A stretch of DNA of 64,000 nt from NCBI RefSeq assembly GCF_003732275.1, contig NZ_MOBM01000017.1:1-64000 (forward strand), written 5' to 3'. This DNA comes from Pseudomonas frederiksbergensis (GTDB lineage: Bacteria; Pseudomonadota; Gammaproteobacteria; Pseudomonadales; Pseudomonadaceae). Below the pieces are notes generated by a model. It was given only the letters and a program-made list of their open reading frames with translations. It was not told the DNA's origin and made no database searches. The translations under genes were made by a program, and so were the position numbers. Positions 52,007-60,941 of the stretch are shown piece by piece; within the stretch, counting starts at the first letter, position 1; every line of letters starts with the position of its first letter.

Positions 52007-52073
52007 GGCTAACAGGGGCGGGCTTTAGCCCGTCCCAGTGAGCGAAGCGAACGATTTGAGCACGTTGTTAGCC
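52007..52073 (+). repeat. attC-like sequence after the AbiC-like gene
   Basis: GGCTAACA (52007-52014) pairs perfectly with TGTTAGCC (52066-52073); inside lie GGGGCGGGC/GCCCGTCCC and GTGAGCGAAGCGAAC followed by TTTGAGC. The imperfect palindrome of 67 bp with GTTAGCC end looks like an attC recombination site of gammaproteobacterial gene cassettes. Confidence 0.5.
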
Positions 52074-52077
52074 AACG

Positions 52078-52761
52078 TTACCACGGTATATTTCTGGCCG
52101 TAACCCCTAAGATATTGAAAGCACTCGTTAGTAGTGCGAACAAGAAAAGAACCCAAGGTATCAAATAATCAGGGGTTTCTTCTTTTCCTGTTAAAAATTC
52201 AAATATTTTCCAGGCCTTAAACCATAGAAAGTGGAACCATCGGTATTTTATTGTGTAGCCTCTGAAGTCATTTCCCGGCAAACGCGGTTCTCTGTAATAA
52301 GCTTGATAGCTCAAACATAATTCCCCGTACTCGTACTTCAGTTCTTGTGGGGTAGTGGAAAAGTCAACGTTGTTGTACGTGTTTATACTTTTTTCTAGCG
52401 CATAATCTTCTCGCTCTTTCTGAAAATTATTTTTTTGGTTTTTTATATAGTCTTCTCTAGCGCGTTTCTCTAGCAGCCTGTAGAGCAAGGACTCGTGCTT
52501 TCCGCTTAGGCTGGTGTTGATTGTCTTAATGACTCCATGCTTGATCATATTTCTCGAGCTCAGATAAAAGCGCCAAGCGAAGTAGAAAAGGATAGTGTGG
52601 GCAATCCATGGGAGTGCGGCTGGATTTGTGATTTCGTAATTAATAAATATAAGCCGGATAGAATCGCCAGCGGGCGCGAGCCCTAATGCCCAATACACGA
52701 TGAACATCATTGAGATGAATTTAAGATTTCGAGAGTGTAAGTTAGGTTCGGTAAAGGCCAT
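52078..52761 (-). CDS. Membrane protein of unknown function, 227 residues
   Basis: Hydrophobic segments are at ISMMFIVYWALGLAPAGDSI, then LPWIAHTILFYFAWRFYL, and near the C-terminus YLIPWVLFLFALLTSAFNIL. Between them is a highly charged cytosolic stretch (RAREDYIKNQKNNFQKERED) predicted to be helical. The layout of two N-terminal helices, a soluble middle and a C-terminal helix recalls effector or sensor proteins of defence modules, but no family is recognised. It is convergent with the AbiC-like gene and abuts the attC-like site. Confidence 0.6.
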   Translation of the reverse strand: MAFTEPNLHSRNLKFISMMFIVYWALGLAPAGDSIRLIFINYEITNPAALPWIAHTILFYFAWRFYLSSRNMIKHGVIKTINTSLSGKHESLLYRLLEKRAREDYIKNQKNNFQKEREDYALEKSINTYNNVDFSTTPQELKYEYGELCLSYQAYYREPRLPGNDFRGYTIKYRWFHFLWFKAWKIFEFLTGKEETPDYLIPWVLFLFALLTSAFNILGVTARNIPW

Positions 52762-53228
52762 TTTGATACTTTTCCTTAAATATTTTTATGAGGGGCCGGG
52801 CTATGCAGGCTGTTCAGGTGGCTAACTGCTATTGGGTGAAATGCCATGTCGCGTTTCTTGTTGCGATGGCGTGTCGTATAACGTTCCTTGTTGTCCTGTA
52901 AGTCCTTGTCTAGCTTAGAGGTGGTCGCGGCAAACGCGACATTGCTCAGGAAGGAGCGCGACATGGATGACGGCAAGCTCTTCCGCCCTCTAGAGTCGAA
53001 AGCAGCATCAGTGACGCCACCCATTTGCCAGTATTGTGTCCACTTCTGGCCGAGGTTGTGTTAAAGCGTGTTGAACATCGAGCGCTGATCGCTTAATGAT
53101 CAATTTCAACGTTCTCTTACGCAATCAGGGCGCTCCTGCTCGGTTAAATCTTAAAGATTTCGCGTAGCAACGCGGACCTCAGAACATTTGCAGAAGTGCC
53201 TCTGACAGCATGGTTGGTACGATACAAG
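52762..53228. other. Gene-free stretch
   Basis: No gene is supported in these 467 bases; an 82-codon minus-strand frame (52776-53024) has no convincing composition. GC content rises sharply towards the large ATPase gene. Confidence 0.4.
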
Positions 53229-56200
53229 TCAAGCCTTCGCCGCACTTGCGCGTAGAGCGGTGGTGATATCTTGCACGAGCAAGACGTCTTGGAGATTCAT
53301 CAGCGCCTCTGCGCCAGGCGTTAGCCGGCCGTGTGTCAGTGCCGCGATGTCTTCCGCCAAGGCAACATGCCCAGCCGCAACCTCCTCGCTCAGCCGGCGC
53401 AGCAGCAGTTGAACAGGCTCTCCCTCTGCGAGCCTCTCGAACTCTATAAGGGCTCCGGCGAGCCTCCGCTCATCGTCCGCCCGAACCGCTTGTTCCACAA
53501 CGGGACGCCCCTCCGTGCCAAGACCGAATCGGCGCAGCCCGTCGAGTTCGACGATAGAATCGAGTGCGATCTGCGCCGCTCGGGTCAGGGTGTCGTCCAG
53601 CCGGCTTATATGAAGTGCGTCGAGCCAATCATCGACGACGTACGCCGACGCAAGCAGAGTGGACACCCCCCCGACGGTCAGCCGCGAAATCGCAAGTCCA
53701 CCGATGCGTGGCACGATCTGTATATGACGGCTTTCGCCTATGGCGGCACGGATGAGCGACTCCTTCTCCAGATACCAGATCAGCCAGTCGGTGGGTGATT
53801 CCATATCCACTATCGCTAGAAGTTCTAAGGTCGGCCAAGGCAAGGGGTTGTTCCAATCCGGACGAGCATGAAGTTCAAGCTCGATAGAATTTTTCTCTAG
53901 TTCAACTTTGACCTGTTGCAGGTACTTGGTAGTCCGCACCTGCAACTGGTGCTCGACGGCCATCCTGGCACGACGCAATGCGTTCCCAAGTTCGGCCCTA
54001 CGGACTTCGGAGAGCCACAGTTGTGTCGGCCGTGCTTCTTGGGTACCGGCTTCTGCCGCAAGCAGGCGTAGCGATGCGATTAAGCTTTCAAGCCGTCCCA
54101 GTAATTTCTCCGGAGGAGCGCCAATGAGAGCCCAAGGTTCGCTTCGTGTTCCCTGCACGTTTTTGAGCAGGTCGCCCGCCCACATGACGAATGCGCCATA
54201 CCCTTCCGGCAGTTGAGCGAAGCGTCGTAACAAGTCGCCAGAACAGTAGAACAACAGATTTTGTAACGGTGTGCTGTACTGCTCAGGGGCGCCGCCAGTC
54301 GGCGGCCCGTCCCGGGGCGGTGTAAGCGCGCGCGAAGCTTCGTGCACGTCGCCGAACCGCTCCCAGATCTTAGGCGGCGGCAGCTTACTCCGCAGCACGC
54401 CATCTACGATGCGTTCTAGTACCGGGACGAGCTGCTCCAACAATGCGTGGGCACGTTTTAAGTAATCCGTGTAGCTTTCTGTTCCGACCAACCTCGCCGC
54501 CGCTGCGGTCCAGTGTCGATTCCAATCGGGCAGCGCCGAGGGCGGCAGATTTTCGCGCAGTATGCGCTTGGTGGCGAGCGGATATCCCGGCAGGCCAGAT
54601 GGAAGACTATCGGCGGCAACTGCATCGACGGCAGCAACCATTGCTGTAGGATCAAGTCCGAGCAGGCGATTGCACAGCTGCACTACCTCATCATGCACGT
54701 CCGTCTGAGCTGAGGGCGCGACGTGAAAGATGGAGCCGCGTAGCAGGCGACCTTCGAGCGCCACTTCGACCTCCACCGGGCCGGCCCATGGTGTTTCAAG
54801 CGGGACGCGGGCCAGCAAATTCTCGCAAACGTGGACGTCAGCCCAATTCGTCGCAATTTGCGGATCAATGAGTCGGGCGGCGCCTAGCAGGTCAGCAGCT
54901 TCGGTGAGGTCCAGCGTATCGAATGCGGGCCTAAGGGTGCTGAGCGCCGACCGGACGCTCTCGGGAACCTCCACGCCCACCAGTGCGCCCAAGAGCGCTC
55001 GAAGATGGATCGTATCGGCGGCGGCGAATAGCGCACTCATGGCGTCTGGAGATATTGTGGACAGAAGATTTAGCCGCGGATCGGACGCTGACCTAGTCCG
55101 TAAAACACGCACAGCTCCCTGTAGGCGTTCCGGGATTGGCAGAGATGAAAGGTCCAAGCCCGCCACGGCGAACATGACGGCCACGCAGACCTGCGTCGGC
55201 TCTAAGCCGAGCGACAATACTTCGGGCACCCAGCGCTTCAGCGTGGTCTCGACGTGGGCCTGGCCTAGGCCCGACAGAGCTGCCGCCATGACGACTGGGT
55301 CACAGTCACGTTCCAATCGTACCGCGAGCGCGTTCACGAGGGGGGCTGTTGCATCTGGAAGATGAACAATCACATAGGTAGCCAAGGCGTTTACGCTTGC
55401 GCCGTGGGCAGTGTGGACGGATTCTTCGACCGTGTGCGATAGCGTTGGCGGCGGGTGAGCATGGCAGAGGTCTAAGAGAGTCGCGGACCGGAGCTGGTGA
55501 AGGCCGCCCAATCGCCCATCCGCCAGTTCAGCTACGAGATGCTCGTCAACGAGCCGACGCTGCGCCCGGGTGAGGTCGCCTTGTGTGATGCCTAGTACAC
55601 TAGGCAATCGTCCGCTTTCGATCGTGGCGCCGGCCGCGCCGGCGAGGGCCGTGACTCGGAGAATGGCCAGCTCCACGTCCCGGGTTTCTCGTAGTCGCCG
55701 GTCGACCTGCTCGCCGAGGACAATCTTGAGACGGTCACCGCGGGTCAGAATATGCGTGTACTCAAGCAGAAGTCCGTCGCTCCGACCCCACGGTTCGCGC
55801 CAGCCCGCCCAGCAGGTCTGACCTTGATCCGAAAGTCGACGCCAGATTCGTTCCGCTACCGCGTCCTCCACAGAGGGCCTGATCTCGCGAGCACGAGATC
55901 GCGAATTCAGTATGAATACATCTTCCTCTCTGATTGAGCCTAACAGCAGGATACCGCTTCCAGCGCCGGCCTCCCGGATTAAAGCATCCCAAAGACCGCC
56001 GCCCCCCCGACCGACGTCGTCCAGGACGAACCCTACCGGGGCAGCAGGTGAAGCTCTCAGCGCGCGCGCGAGGCGGGTGAGGAGGTGGGCATCAGCAGAA
56101 TCGCCCCGCTTAACTTCGAACCATCGGGTTGTATGTCGAGCTGCCCGCGCGGCTTCCCACATTAGGGCGGACTTGCCGGTGCCTGATAGGCCAACGATCA

Positions 56201-57032
56201 AGGCTGCTCCACAGGCTTCCAACGCGGCAAGCACGGCACGGCGCGCCTCCGGCCGTTCGGCGACAAGGCCAGCGGCGAGGTGGCTGGGGCGCGTATCGAC
56301 ACCTTGATAGAATCTGGGATCGTCTGCGGGCGTGAGAAAATCGACGGCGTCACAGTAGCCGTAGCGAAGGGCCGCCTCCATTCCAGCCAGATCTAATATG
56401 GGCTCCATTCGACGGACACTCGTCTCTACGTCCGATACGGCCAGACCTTCAAAGCGCCCGTCCTTAACCAAGCCATTGGCATCCGCCAAGGTACCGATCT
56501 GGTTTAGCAGTTCGCCGTAGTGGACCTGTGCCGCTAGAGGCGCACAGGGCATAGTGTGACTGATGGTCGCCACCGCCACTTCAAATGGTGCCGGAGCGAT
56601 CCAGACACGGGTGCGTGGTGCCAGCGTCGTCCAGCGCGGGTCGCTGCGCAGTGTTTTGGCCAAACCTGGGTGATCAGAAAGTACGTGGTCGACTGTCGGC
56701 CCCTGTGCCACAGGGCGCTCCAAGACTAGGATAAGATCGTCCGGTGTGGACGAGGCCGCTTCGGACCGGGCCCAGAGGGCCCGCACGAAGGCCACGACCT
56801 CTCCCATGGGGAACGGGCCCAAGTGGTCGCGGCGTGACTTCACTTGTGCAAAAGCAGAATTCGTCGCGCCGCGAAGTTCGTAGTCATCCTGTCCTTCGGG
56901 CATCACTTGGCCGTAGGGTAGTTCGCTGGCCCAGCACCGAACTACCAGCCAGACGCCGGCCGCATCTTGGTAGCGAAAGCCGCGACCCGCATGCGATCCG
57001 GCGCGTGACGTTACCGGTTCCGAGACACTCAT
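53229..57032 (-). CDS. Cap4-type nuclease fused to a STAND-like ATPase (Avs-like defence protein)
   Basis: A 1267-residue protein. Residues 15-200 match a Cap4/DUF4297 dsDNA nuclease: GFRYQDAAG (18-26), MPEGQDDYEL (Glu46, Asp49/50) and FAQVKS (Gln63, Lys65), the PD-(D/E)XK-derived catalytic set. A P-loop follows at GLSGTGKSALMWE (281-), Walker B at VGFVLDDVGRG and a helical STAND-like region. About 800 residues of helical repeats form a probable sensor. Such proteins detect a phage component and then degrade DNA. ATG 57032 is chosen; it overlaps an upstream small frame as ATGA. The gene is much more GC-rich than its AT-rich neighbours, so it was acquired separately. Confidence 0.75.
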   Translation of the reverse strand: MSVSEPVTSRAGSHAGRGFRYQDAAGVWLVVRCWASELPYGQVMPEGQDDYELRGATNSAFAQVKSRRDHLGPFPMGEVVAFVRALWARSEAASSTPDDLILVLERPVAQGPTVDHVLSDHPGLAKTLRSDPRWTTLAPRTRVWIAPAPFEVAVATISHTMPCAPLAAQVHYGELLNQIGTLADANGLVKDGRFEGLAVSDVETSVRRMEPILDLAGMEAALRYGYCDAVDFLTPADDPRFYQGVDTRPSHLAAGLVAERPEARRAVLAALEACGAALIVGLSGTGKSALMWEAARAARHTTRWFEVKRGDSADAHLLTRLARALRASPAAPVGFVLDDVGRGGGGLWDALIREAGAGSGILLLGSIREEDVFILNSRSRAREIRPSVEDAVAERIWRRLSDQGQTCWAGWREPWGRSDGLLLEYTHILTRGDRLKIVLGEQVDRRLRETRDVELAILRVTALAGAAGATIESGRLPSVLGITQGDLTRAQRRLVDEHLVAELADGRLGGLHQLRSATLLDLCHAHPPPTLSHTVEESVHTAHGASVNALATYVIVHLPDATAPLVNALAVRLERDCDPVVMAAALSGLGQAHVETTLKRWVPEVLSLGLEPTQVCVAVMFAVAGLDLSSLPIPERLQGAVRVLRTRSASDPRLNLLSTISPDAMSALFAAADTIHLRALLGALVGVEVPESVRSALSTLRPAFDTLDLTEAADLLGAARLIDPQIATNWADVHVCENLLARVPLETPWAGPVEVEVALEGRLLRGSIFHVAPSAQTDVHDEVVQLCNRLLGLDPTAMVAAVDAVAADSLPSGLPGYPLATKRILRENLPPSALPDWNRHWTAAAARLVGTESYTDYLKRAHALLEQLVPVLERIVDGVLRSKLPPPKIWERFGDVHEASRALTPPRDGPPTGGAPEQYSTPLQNLLFYCSGDLLRRFAQLPEGYGAFVMWAGDLLKNVQGTRSEPWALIGAPPEKLLGRLESLIASLRLLAAEAGTQEARPTQLWLSEVRRAELGNALRRARMAVEHQLQVRTTKYLQQVKVELEKNSIELELHARPDWNNPLPWPTLELLAIVDMESPTDWLIWYLEKESLIRAAIGESRHIQIVPRIGGLAISRLTVGGVSTLLASAYVVDDWLDALHISRLDDTLTRAAQIALDSIVELDGLRRFGLGTEGRPVVEQAVRADDERRLAGALIEFERLAEGEPVQLLLRRLSEEVAAGHVALAEDIAALTHGRLTPGAEALMNLQDVLLVQDITTALRASAAKA

Positions 57033-57109
57033 TTGAAACCGCCTATATTCTGCAGCATGGCATCGAGCCCTTGCTTGGTGAGTAACGTATAGAAAGATCG
57101 TTTTGGCAT
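57029..57109 (-). CDS. Small frame coupled to the Cap4/STAND gene
   Basis: A 26-codon frame (ATG 57109; PKRSFYTLLTKQGLDAML, then QNIGGFK) ends in the ATGA that starts the large gene. The frame is open further upstream to about 57166, without another ATG. A very strong ribosome site GAAGGAGGGAG precedes a different ATG at 57156, whose frame (SILQEIPNWT) stops after 11 codons and resembles the start of large defence ATPases. The block is either a leader or a deletion scar of an upstream partner gene. Confidence 0.35.
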   Translation of the reverse strand: MPKRSFYTLLTKQGLDAMLQNIGGFK

Positions 57110-57191
57110 AATGGCAAGGTTTAAGTCCAGTTCGGGATTTCCTGCAGAATCGACATGAGACTCCCTCCTTCATTGATATCTTTACCCGCAA

Positions 57192-57909
57192 CTAAGTAAT
57201 GCTAGTAGCTCTCTGAGTAAACATTGATCAGCGTTGCGCGGATTCAATTTTCGTCGGTAGCAACTGCGTCATGTCAATGAAGCTCCAGATGGGCTCTTTC
57301 GAGCGACCGCTTTTGGCCGCTCTCGGCCAATCACCAAAGCTGACTCTGATCACGGATGGCAATCGCCTCTAAGCTTGGTCAACCGAACCGGGGCTAGTCC
57401 AGAGCGGGCCAGCCACCTAAGTTCGATAGAGCGAAGGCACCCTTGGTCTCACCTTTATGCCGGTGGTTCGAGGCCCGCCGCTGGGCCGCATACGGCAGGG
57501 CGTGACGGATTGCTTGTTGATCTGTAACTCGCCATCGGACAACGCAACTGGGGTAGTTGGTGCTGTTCTAGCCATTGGGTAGGGGGAGGTCAAAAGTCTG
57601 GAGTCTTCGCCCGAAGGACCGATCCCTGCCCGTTTCAATCATTAATTCGTAGTTTTTTAGGAAATTACCGTCTTGGGCGAATTTGGGGGAATGCTGGAAG
57701 GTGCTGCGTCATAAGTATTAGCGTTCGCAGTATCGGTCCCCGCGCCCGAACTATTTTTCCAACTCTTCAAAACTTGCATTCCTAACCATAATCCCTAAAC
57801 GGGTAGAGTAATGATGATCACAAGCGTCACCCGGCGACGGCAAAACGGGGGAGGGCGTCGGCACGATAGGCGACCGGCTGGAGGCGGAGAAGATGAGGGT
57901 ACTTCCCGT
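57192..57909. other. Gene-free right shoulder of the island
   Basis: No supported gene in about 720 bp. A TTTTGGCCGCTCTCGGCCAA inverted repeat lies near 57310-57330. Frames of 70-90 codons on the minus strand lack ribosome sites. Confidence 0.4.
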
Positions 57910-57932
57910 TTTAGGTATACGTTTAGGTATAC
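57910..57932 (+). promoter_or_regulatory. Arm-type repeats at the right end of the island
   Basis: TTTAGGTATAC occurs twice (57910-57920 and 57922-57932) with the same 12-bp spacing as at 40096-40117. Here no integrase gene follows at once, which fits arm sites flanking the att core rather than a promoter element. Confidence 0.65.
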
Positions 57933-57986
57933 ATACTGAGATTAATAATAGATAAATCCAGTAAAATAGCGGCCTGTAGACGGTAT

Positions 57987-58009
57987 GTTCGACCCCGGCT
58001 TCGGCACCA
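57987..58009 (+). repeat. Right att site: degenerate tRNA-Leu 3' end
   Basis: GTTCGACCCCGGCTTCGG followed by CACCA matches the T arm and 3' end repeated at 39969-39985, with three differences. It closes the island that begins at 39929. Confidence 0.6.
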
Positions 58010-58157
58010 TCTTGCATTCCACTGAGCGCTTTTGAGTTCTTTGGAAGCCTTGAAAAACCTGCCTTCTGGCGTCGGATTCTTGTCCATTCTTCTGGAATCC
58101 AGTCATTTAGAGGGTAAAGTTAGGGGTAGTCTTTGGTTCGATTAAGGATAGTACCCT

Positions 58158-58569
58158 TACGTCGCGCACAACTGCTCCGCTTACCGACGCTGCTTGCCGT
58201 TTAGCCAAGCCAACAGACCGTCCCTACAAGCTTTTCGACGGCGACGGTCTCTATCTCCTAATCCAACCCAATGGCCGTAAAGGCTGGCGTCTCCGGGAGG
58301 GATTGACCTCCCTCGGCAGCTATCCTGTGATTGGCCTTGCCGATGCGCGCCAGAAGCGTTTAGATGCGAAGCGGATGCTCGCAGACGGCATTGATCCTGT
58401 TGAGAGCATGCGTAAAGCCAAAACGGAAGATGCTGGCAACGGCCGTACCTTTGAAAGCGTTGCGTTGGACTGGCACAAGAACATGTCGGCCAGATGGACA
58501 CCCGACCAGCCGCCTACATTCACAAGGCAGAGTTTATTGAAGAGCGTCGATGCGATCACTACCATCTGA
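58158..58569 (+). pseudogene. P4-type integrase wreck
   Basis: The frame encodes TTAPLTDAACRLAKPTDRPYKLFDGDGLYLLI-type DUF4102 sequence, for example RPYKLFDGDGLYLLIQPNG, and then LADARQKRLDAKRMLADGID and FESVALDWHKNMSARWT. A small deletion lies near 58290. After ARWT about 250 residues are missing, and the last bases encode, in another frame, AAYIHKAEFIEERR, the Tyr-containing end of such integrases. It belongs to an earlier element at the same site. Confidence 0.8.
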
Positions 58570-58609
58570 AAGGACACAGTGGAGAGATATCGCGCCTGAA
58601 AAGAGTCGG

Positions 58610-59761
58610 TTAATTGCGAAGTATTCGAGCTGTTGTGCTGACAAAAACCAGCAGAACAATCAGGCAGCCCAAAGCGAATGACAAGGTGCTTAGATGGGCG
58701 ACTGCCCCAATAAATACGGGACCTATCAGAATGCCCGCGTAGCCCATCGAGATGACAGCGGGGATGGCAACCGCCTGTGGCATACGTTGTTGCCGGCCTA
58801 CAGCGGTAAAGATCACTGGGACAATGTTCGAGCAGCCAGCCCCGACCAGGGCATAGCCGACCAGGGACGCGGGCCAGCCATCGATTCCAAGCGACACGAG
58901 CATGCCTGCGGCTGCGCAGAGCCCGCCTAGCGCAACTACGCGCACGCCGCCTAATTTGCTGACGATGGCGTCTCCCGTCAGGCGGCCCACGGTCATTGCA
59001 GCGGCGAAGGATGCGTAGCCCAAACCGGCGATGCTCGGCTCTAACCCTCGGTTCGAGACAAGGAAGACCGCGCTCCAGTCAAGCATTGCACCTTCAGTGA
59101 GAAATACGATGAAACAGAGCGACCCTAAAAACAGCACGATCCCCCTGGGCACCGCGAACAATGGTCCACCCCGTTCAGTGCCATAAGTCAGCAAAGCAGG
59201 CGCAGCCTTGTAAAGCGCTCCCAAAACTGTGGCAACGATACAGAGGGCAGCAATCAGTGGATCCAGGCCGAAGGTCAGTAAAGCGGTCATCGCCCCGGCG
59301 CCCAATATACCTCCGACGCTGTAAAGGCCATGGAAGCCGGACTGAAGTGCCTGCCCGCTGTTTTTCTCGACGATGACGGACTGTATGTTCATGGCGCAAT
59401 CAAGCATGCCCATGCTGGCGCCGAAGATAATGACAGCTATCACCAGGCCAGGCAGCCAAACCACGGTGCTCAAAAGCGGAAGAACGGCACACAGTGCAAT
59501 AGTTGCCCAGATGACGACCGGTCGGCATCCATAGTGCGCAGTGAGATATCCAGCAAAGAGCATGGCTACAATAGATCCACCGCCAAGGCCGAGAAGCAGC
59601 AACCCCAAGCCCCCATCGTCCAAACCAACGCGTGCCTTTACCAATGGAACCAGAGGCGCCCAAGCGGACATGAGTAAGCCCGCGATGAGGAAGGCAATGC
59701 GTGTAGACATCCGCTCGCTGTAGTTAGCCGTCGGTATCAACACTGACGATGGAGCACTCAT
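58610..59761 (-). CDS. MFS transporter (YbjJ-like)
   Basis: A 383-residue membrane protein with about 12 transmembrane helices. The first is TRIAFLIAGLLMSAWAPLVP; the loop motif YLTAHYGCRPVVIWA (MFS signature A), the helix SGFHGLYSVGGILGAGAMTA and FLTEGAMLDWSAVFL are those of the small-substrate MFS subgroup that includes YbjJ and fucose permease-like proteins. Substrate unknown. The ATG at 59761 could be 59710 (STRIAFLIAG). It is followed by the island scar and lies downstream of the GlxA-type regulator. Confidence 0.85.
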   Translation of the reverse strand: MSAPSSVLIPTANYSERMSTRIAFLIAGLLMSAWAPLVPLVKARVGLDDGGLGLLLLGLGGGSIVAMLFAGYLTAHYGCRPVVIWATIALCAVLPLLSTVVWLPGLVIAVIIFGASMGMLDCAMNIQSVIVEKNSGQALQSGFHGLYSVGGILGAGAMTALLTFGLDPLIAALCIVATVLGALYKAAPALLTYGTERGGPLFAVPRGIVLFLGSLCFIVFLTEGAMLDWSAVFLVSNRGLEPSIAGLGYASFAAAMTVGRLTGDAIVSKLGGVRVVALGGLCAAAGMLVSLGIDGWPASLVGYALVGAGCSNIVPVIFTAVGRQQRMPQAVAIPAVISMGYAGILIGPVFIGAVAHLSTLSFALGCLIVLLVFVSTTARILRN

Positions 59762-59858
59762 AATTCTCGGTAATCCTTATCGATGATGTTAACCATCATT
59801 TGCTCGGCTTAGACTTTGCGGATTTCTTTGGTTTTTTGCGTGCTTGCGTTTCGGAAAA

Positions 59859-60893
59859 CTAACGCCTGCGCTCATACGTCGCTCTATAGCTACTTGGCGC
59901 TACGCCAAAGAAGTCACGAAAGCGCATATGGAAGTTGGCGAAACTGCAAAAGCCGGTCGCGATCGCGATATCGGTGATCGGCCGATTGCTCTGCAGAATA
60001 AGCTGCCGCGCTCGAGTCAAGCGCAGCTCAAGGTAGTAGCGTGTGGGCGTGGCACCCACGAAACGGCAGAAGCGACGCTCCAATTGTCGTCGGGAAATGT
60101 TCACACACTCAGCCAGTTCGTCGATCGATAAGGGCTCTTCGATGTTCTTTTGCATCAGTTCTAAAGCGAGCTTCAGGGTTTGTGGCAAGGTGGGGTCAGA
60201 GTCAACGATGACAGTCGATATCCCAGAGACTTCAGTGGTTTGATCACAACTGAGTATTTCCTCGACAGCATGGGTCAGCGACACGCCTTGTTTAGCGGTG
60301 ATGAGCTCCAGCATCATGCGTAACGAGCTGCTGGCGCCAGCGCACGTGATACGGTTTCTGTCTATTACGTGAGTTCGACAAGAGACCAGGACTTTGGGGA
60401 AAACATCCTCCATCATCGCTCGTCCATCTGGATGGAAGGCGCACTCGACACCGTCCATTAGCTGAGCTTCCGCCAGGAAAAATGCACCGTTCCACAAACC
60501 GCCCATGGTCGCGCCAAGAGAGGCGACGTTACGTAGCTTGCGCCGTAATAGAGGATCGCTGATCAGCTTTACTCGCAAACCACCGGCGACGATGAGAACG
60601 TCGATACGATCCGGTAGTTGTGATAGCTCCAGGTCTGCTGAAATCGCAATTCCCAGATCGCTCATTACCAGACGGCTCTTGATGCCGACAGTCAACACCT
60701 CAAACGCCGGTGTCTGGCTAATCAGGTTGGCGGTCACCAGCGCATCGATAGCGCCGGTAAACGACATCATCGAGAAATTGTTCAAAAGCACGAAAGCTAC
60801 ACGAGTCACCGCCTGCGGATTTATTGGTTTTTCCGCCGTATAGGAGTACCCCATGTTTTTGTCTTTGAGCACGCTCTCGAATACGAATGGCAT
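59859..60893 (-). CDS. GlxA-type AraC-family regulator
   Basis: A 344-residue regulator. The N-terminal part is a DJ-1/PfpI (class I glutamine amidotransferase-like) domain (VAFVLLNNFSMMSFTGAIDA, then IDVLIVAGGLRVKL and MGGLWNGAFFLAEA). The C-terminal part is an AraC DNA-binding domain with LSIDELAECVNISRRQLERRF and RPITDIAIATGFCSFANFHM. The nucleophile elbow of true amidases is absent. Regulators of this kind (GbdR, CdhR, ArgR-like) control use of quaternary amines and amino acids, which fits the betaine-type transporter next to it. AGAGGATTT precedes ATG 60893. Confidence 0.9.
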   Translation of the reverse strand: MPFVFESVLKDKNMGYSYTAEKPINPQAVTRVAFVLLNNFSMMSFTGAIDALVTANLISQTPAFEVLTVGIKSRLVMSDLGIAISADLELSQLPDRIDVLIVAGGLRVKLISDPLLRRKLRNVASLGATMGGLWNGAFFLAEAQLMDGVECAFHPDGRAMMEDVFPKVLVSCRTHVIDRNRITCAGASSSLRMMLELITAKQGVSLTHAVEEILSCDQTTEVSGISTVIVDSDPTLPQTLKLALELMQKNIEEPLSIDELAECVNISRRQLERRFCRFVGATPTRYYLELRLTRARQLILQSNRPITDIAIATGFCSFANFHMRFRDFFGVAPSSYRATYERRR

Positions 60894-60941
60894 AAATCCT
60901 CTTTGACACCTGAACGAATAGCTAAGAACACATTGCGGAAT

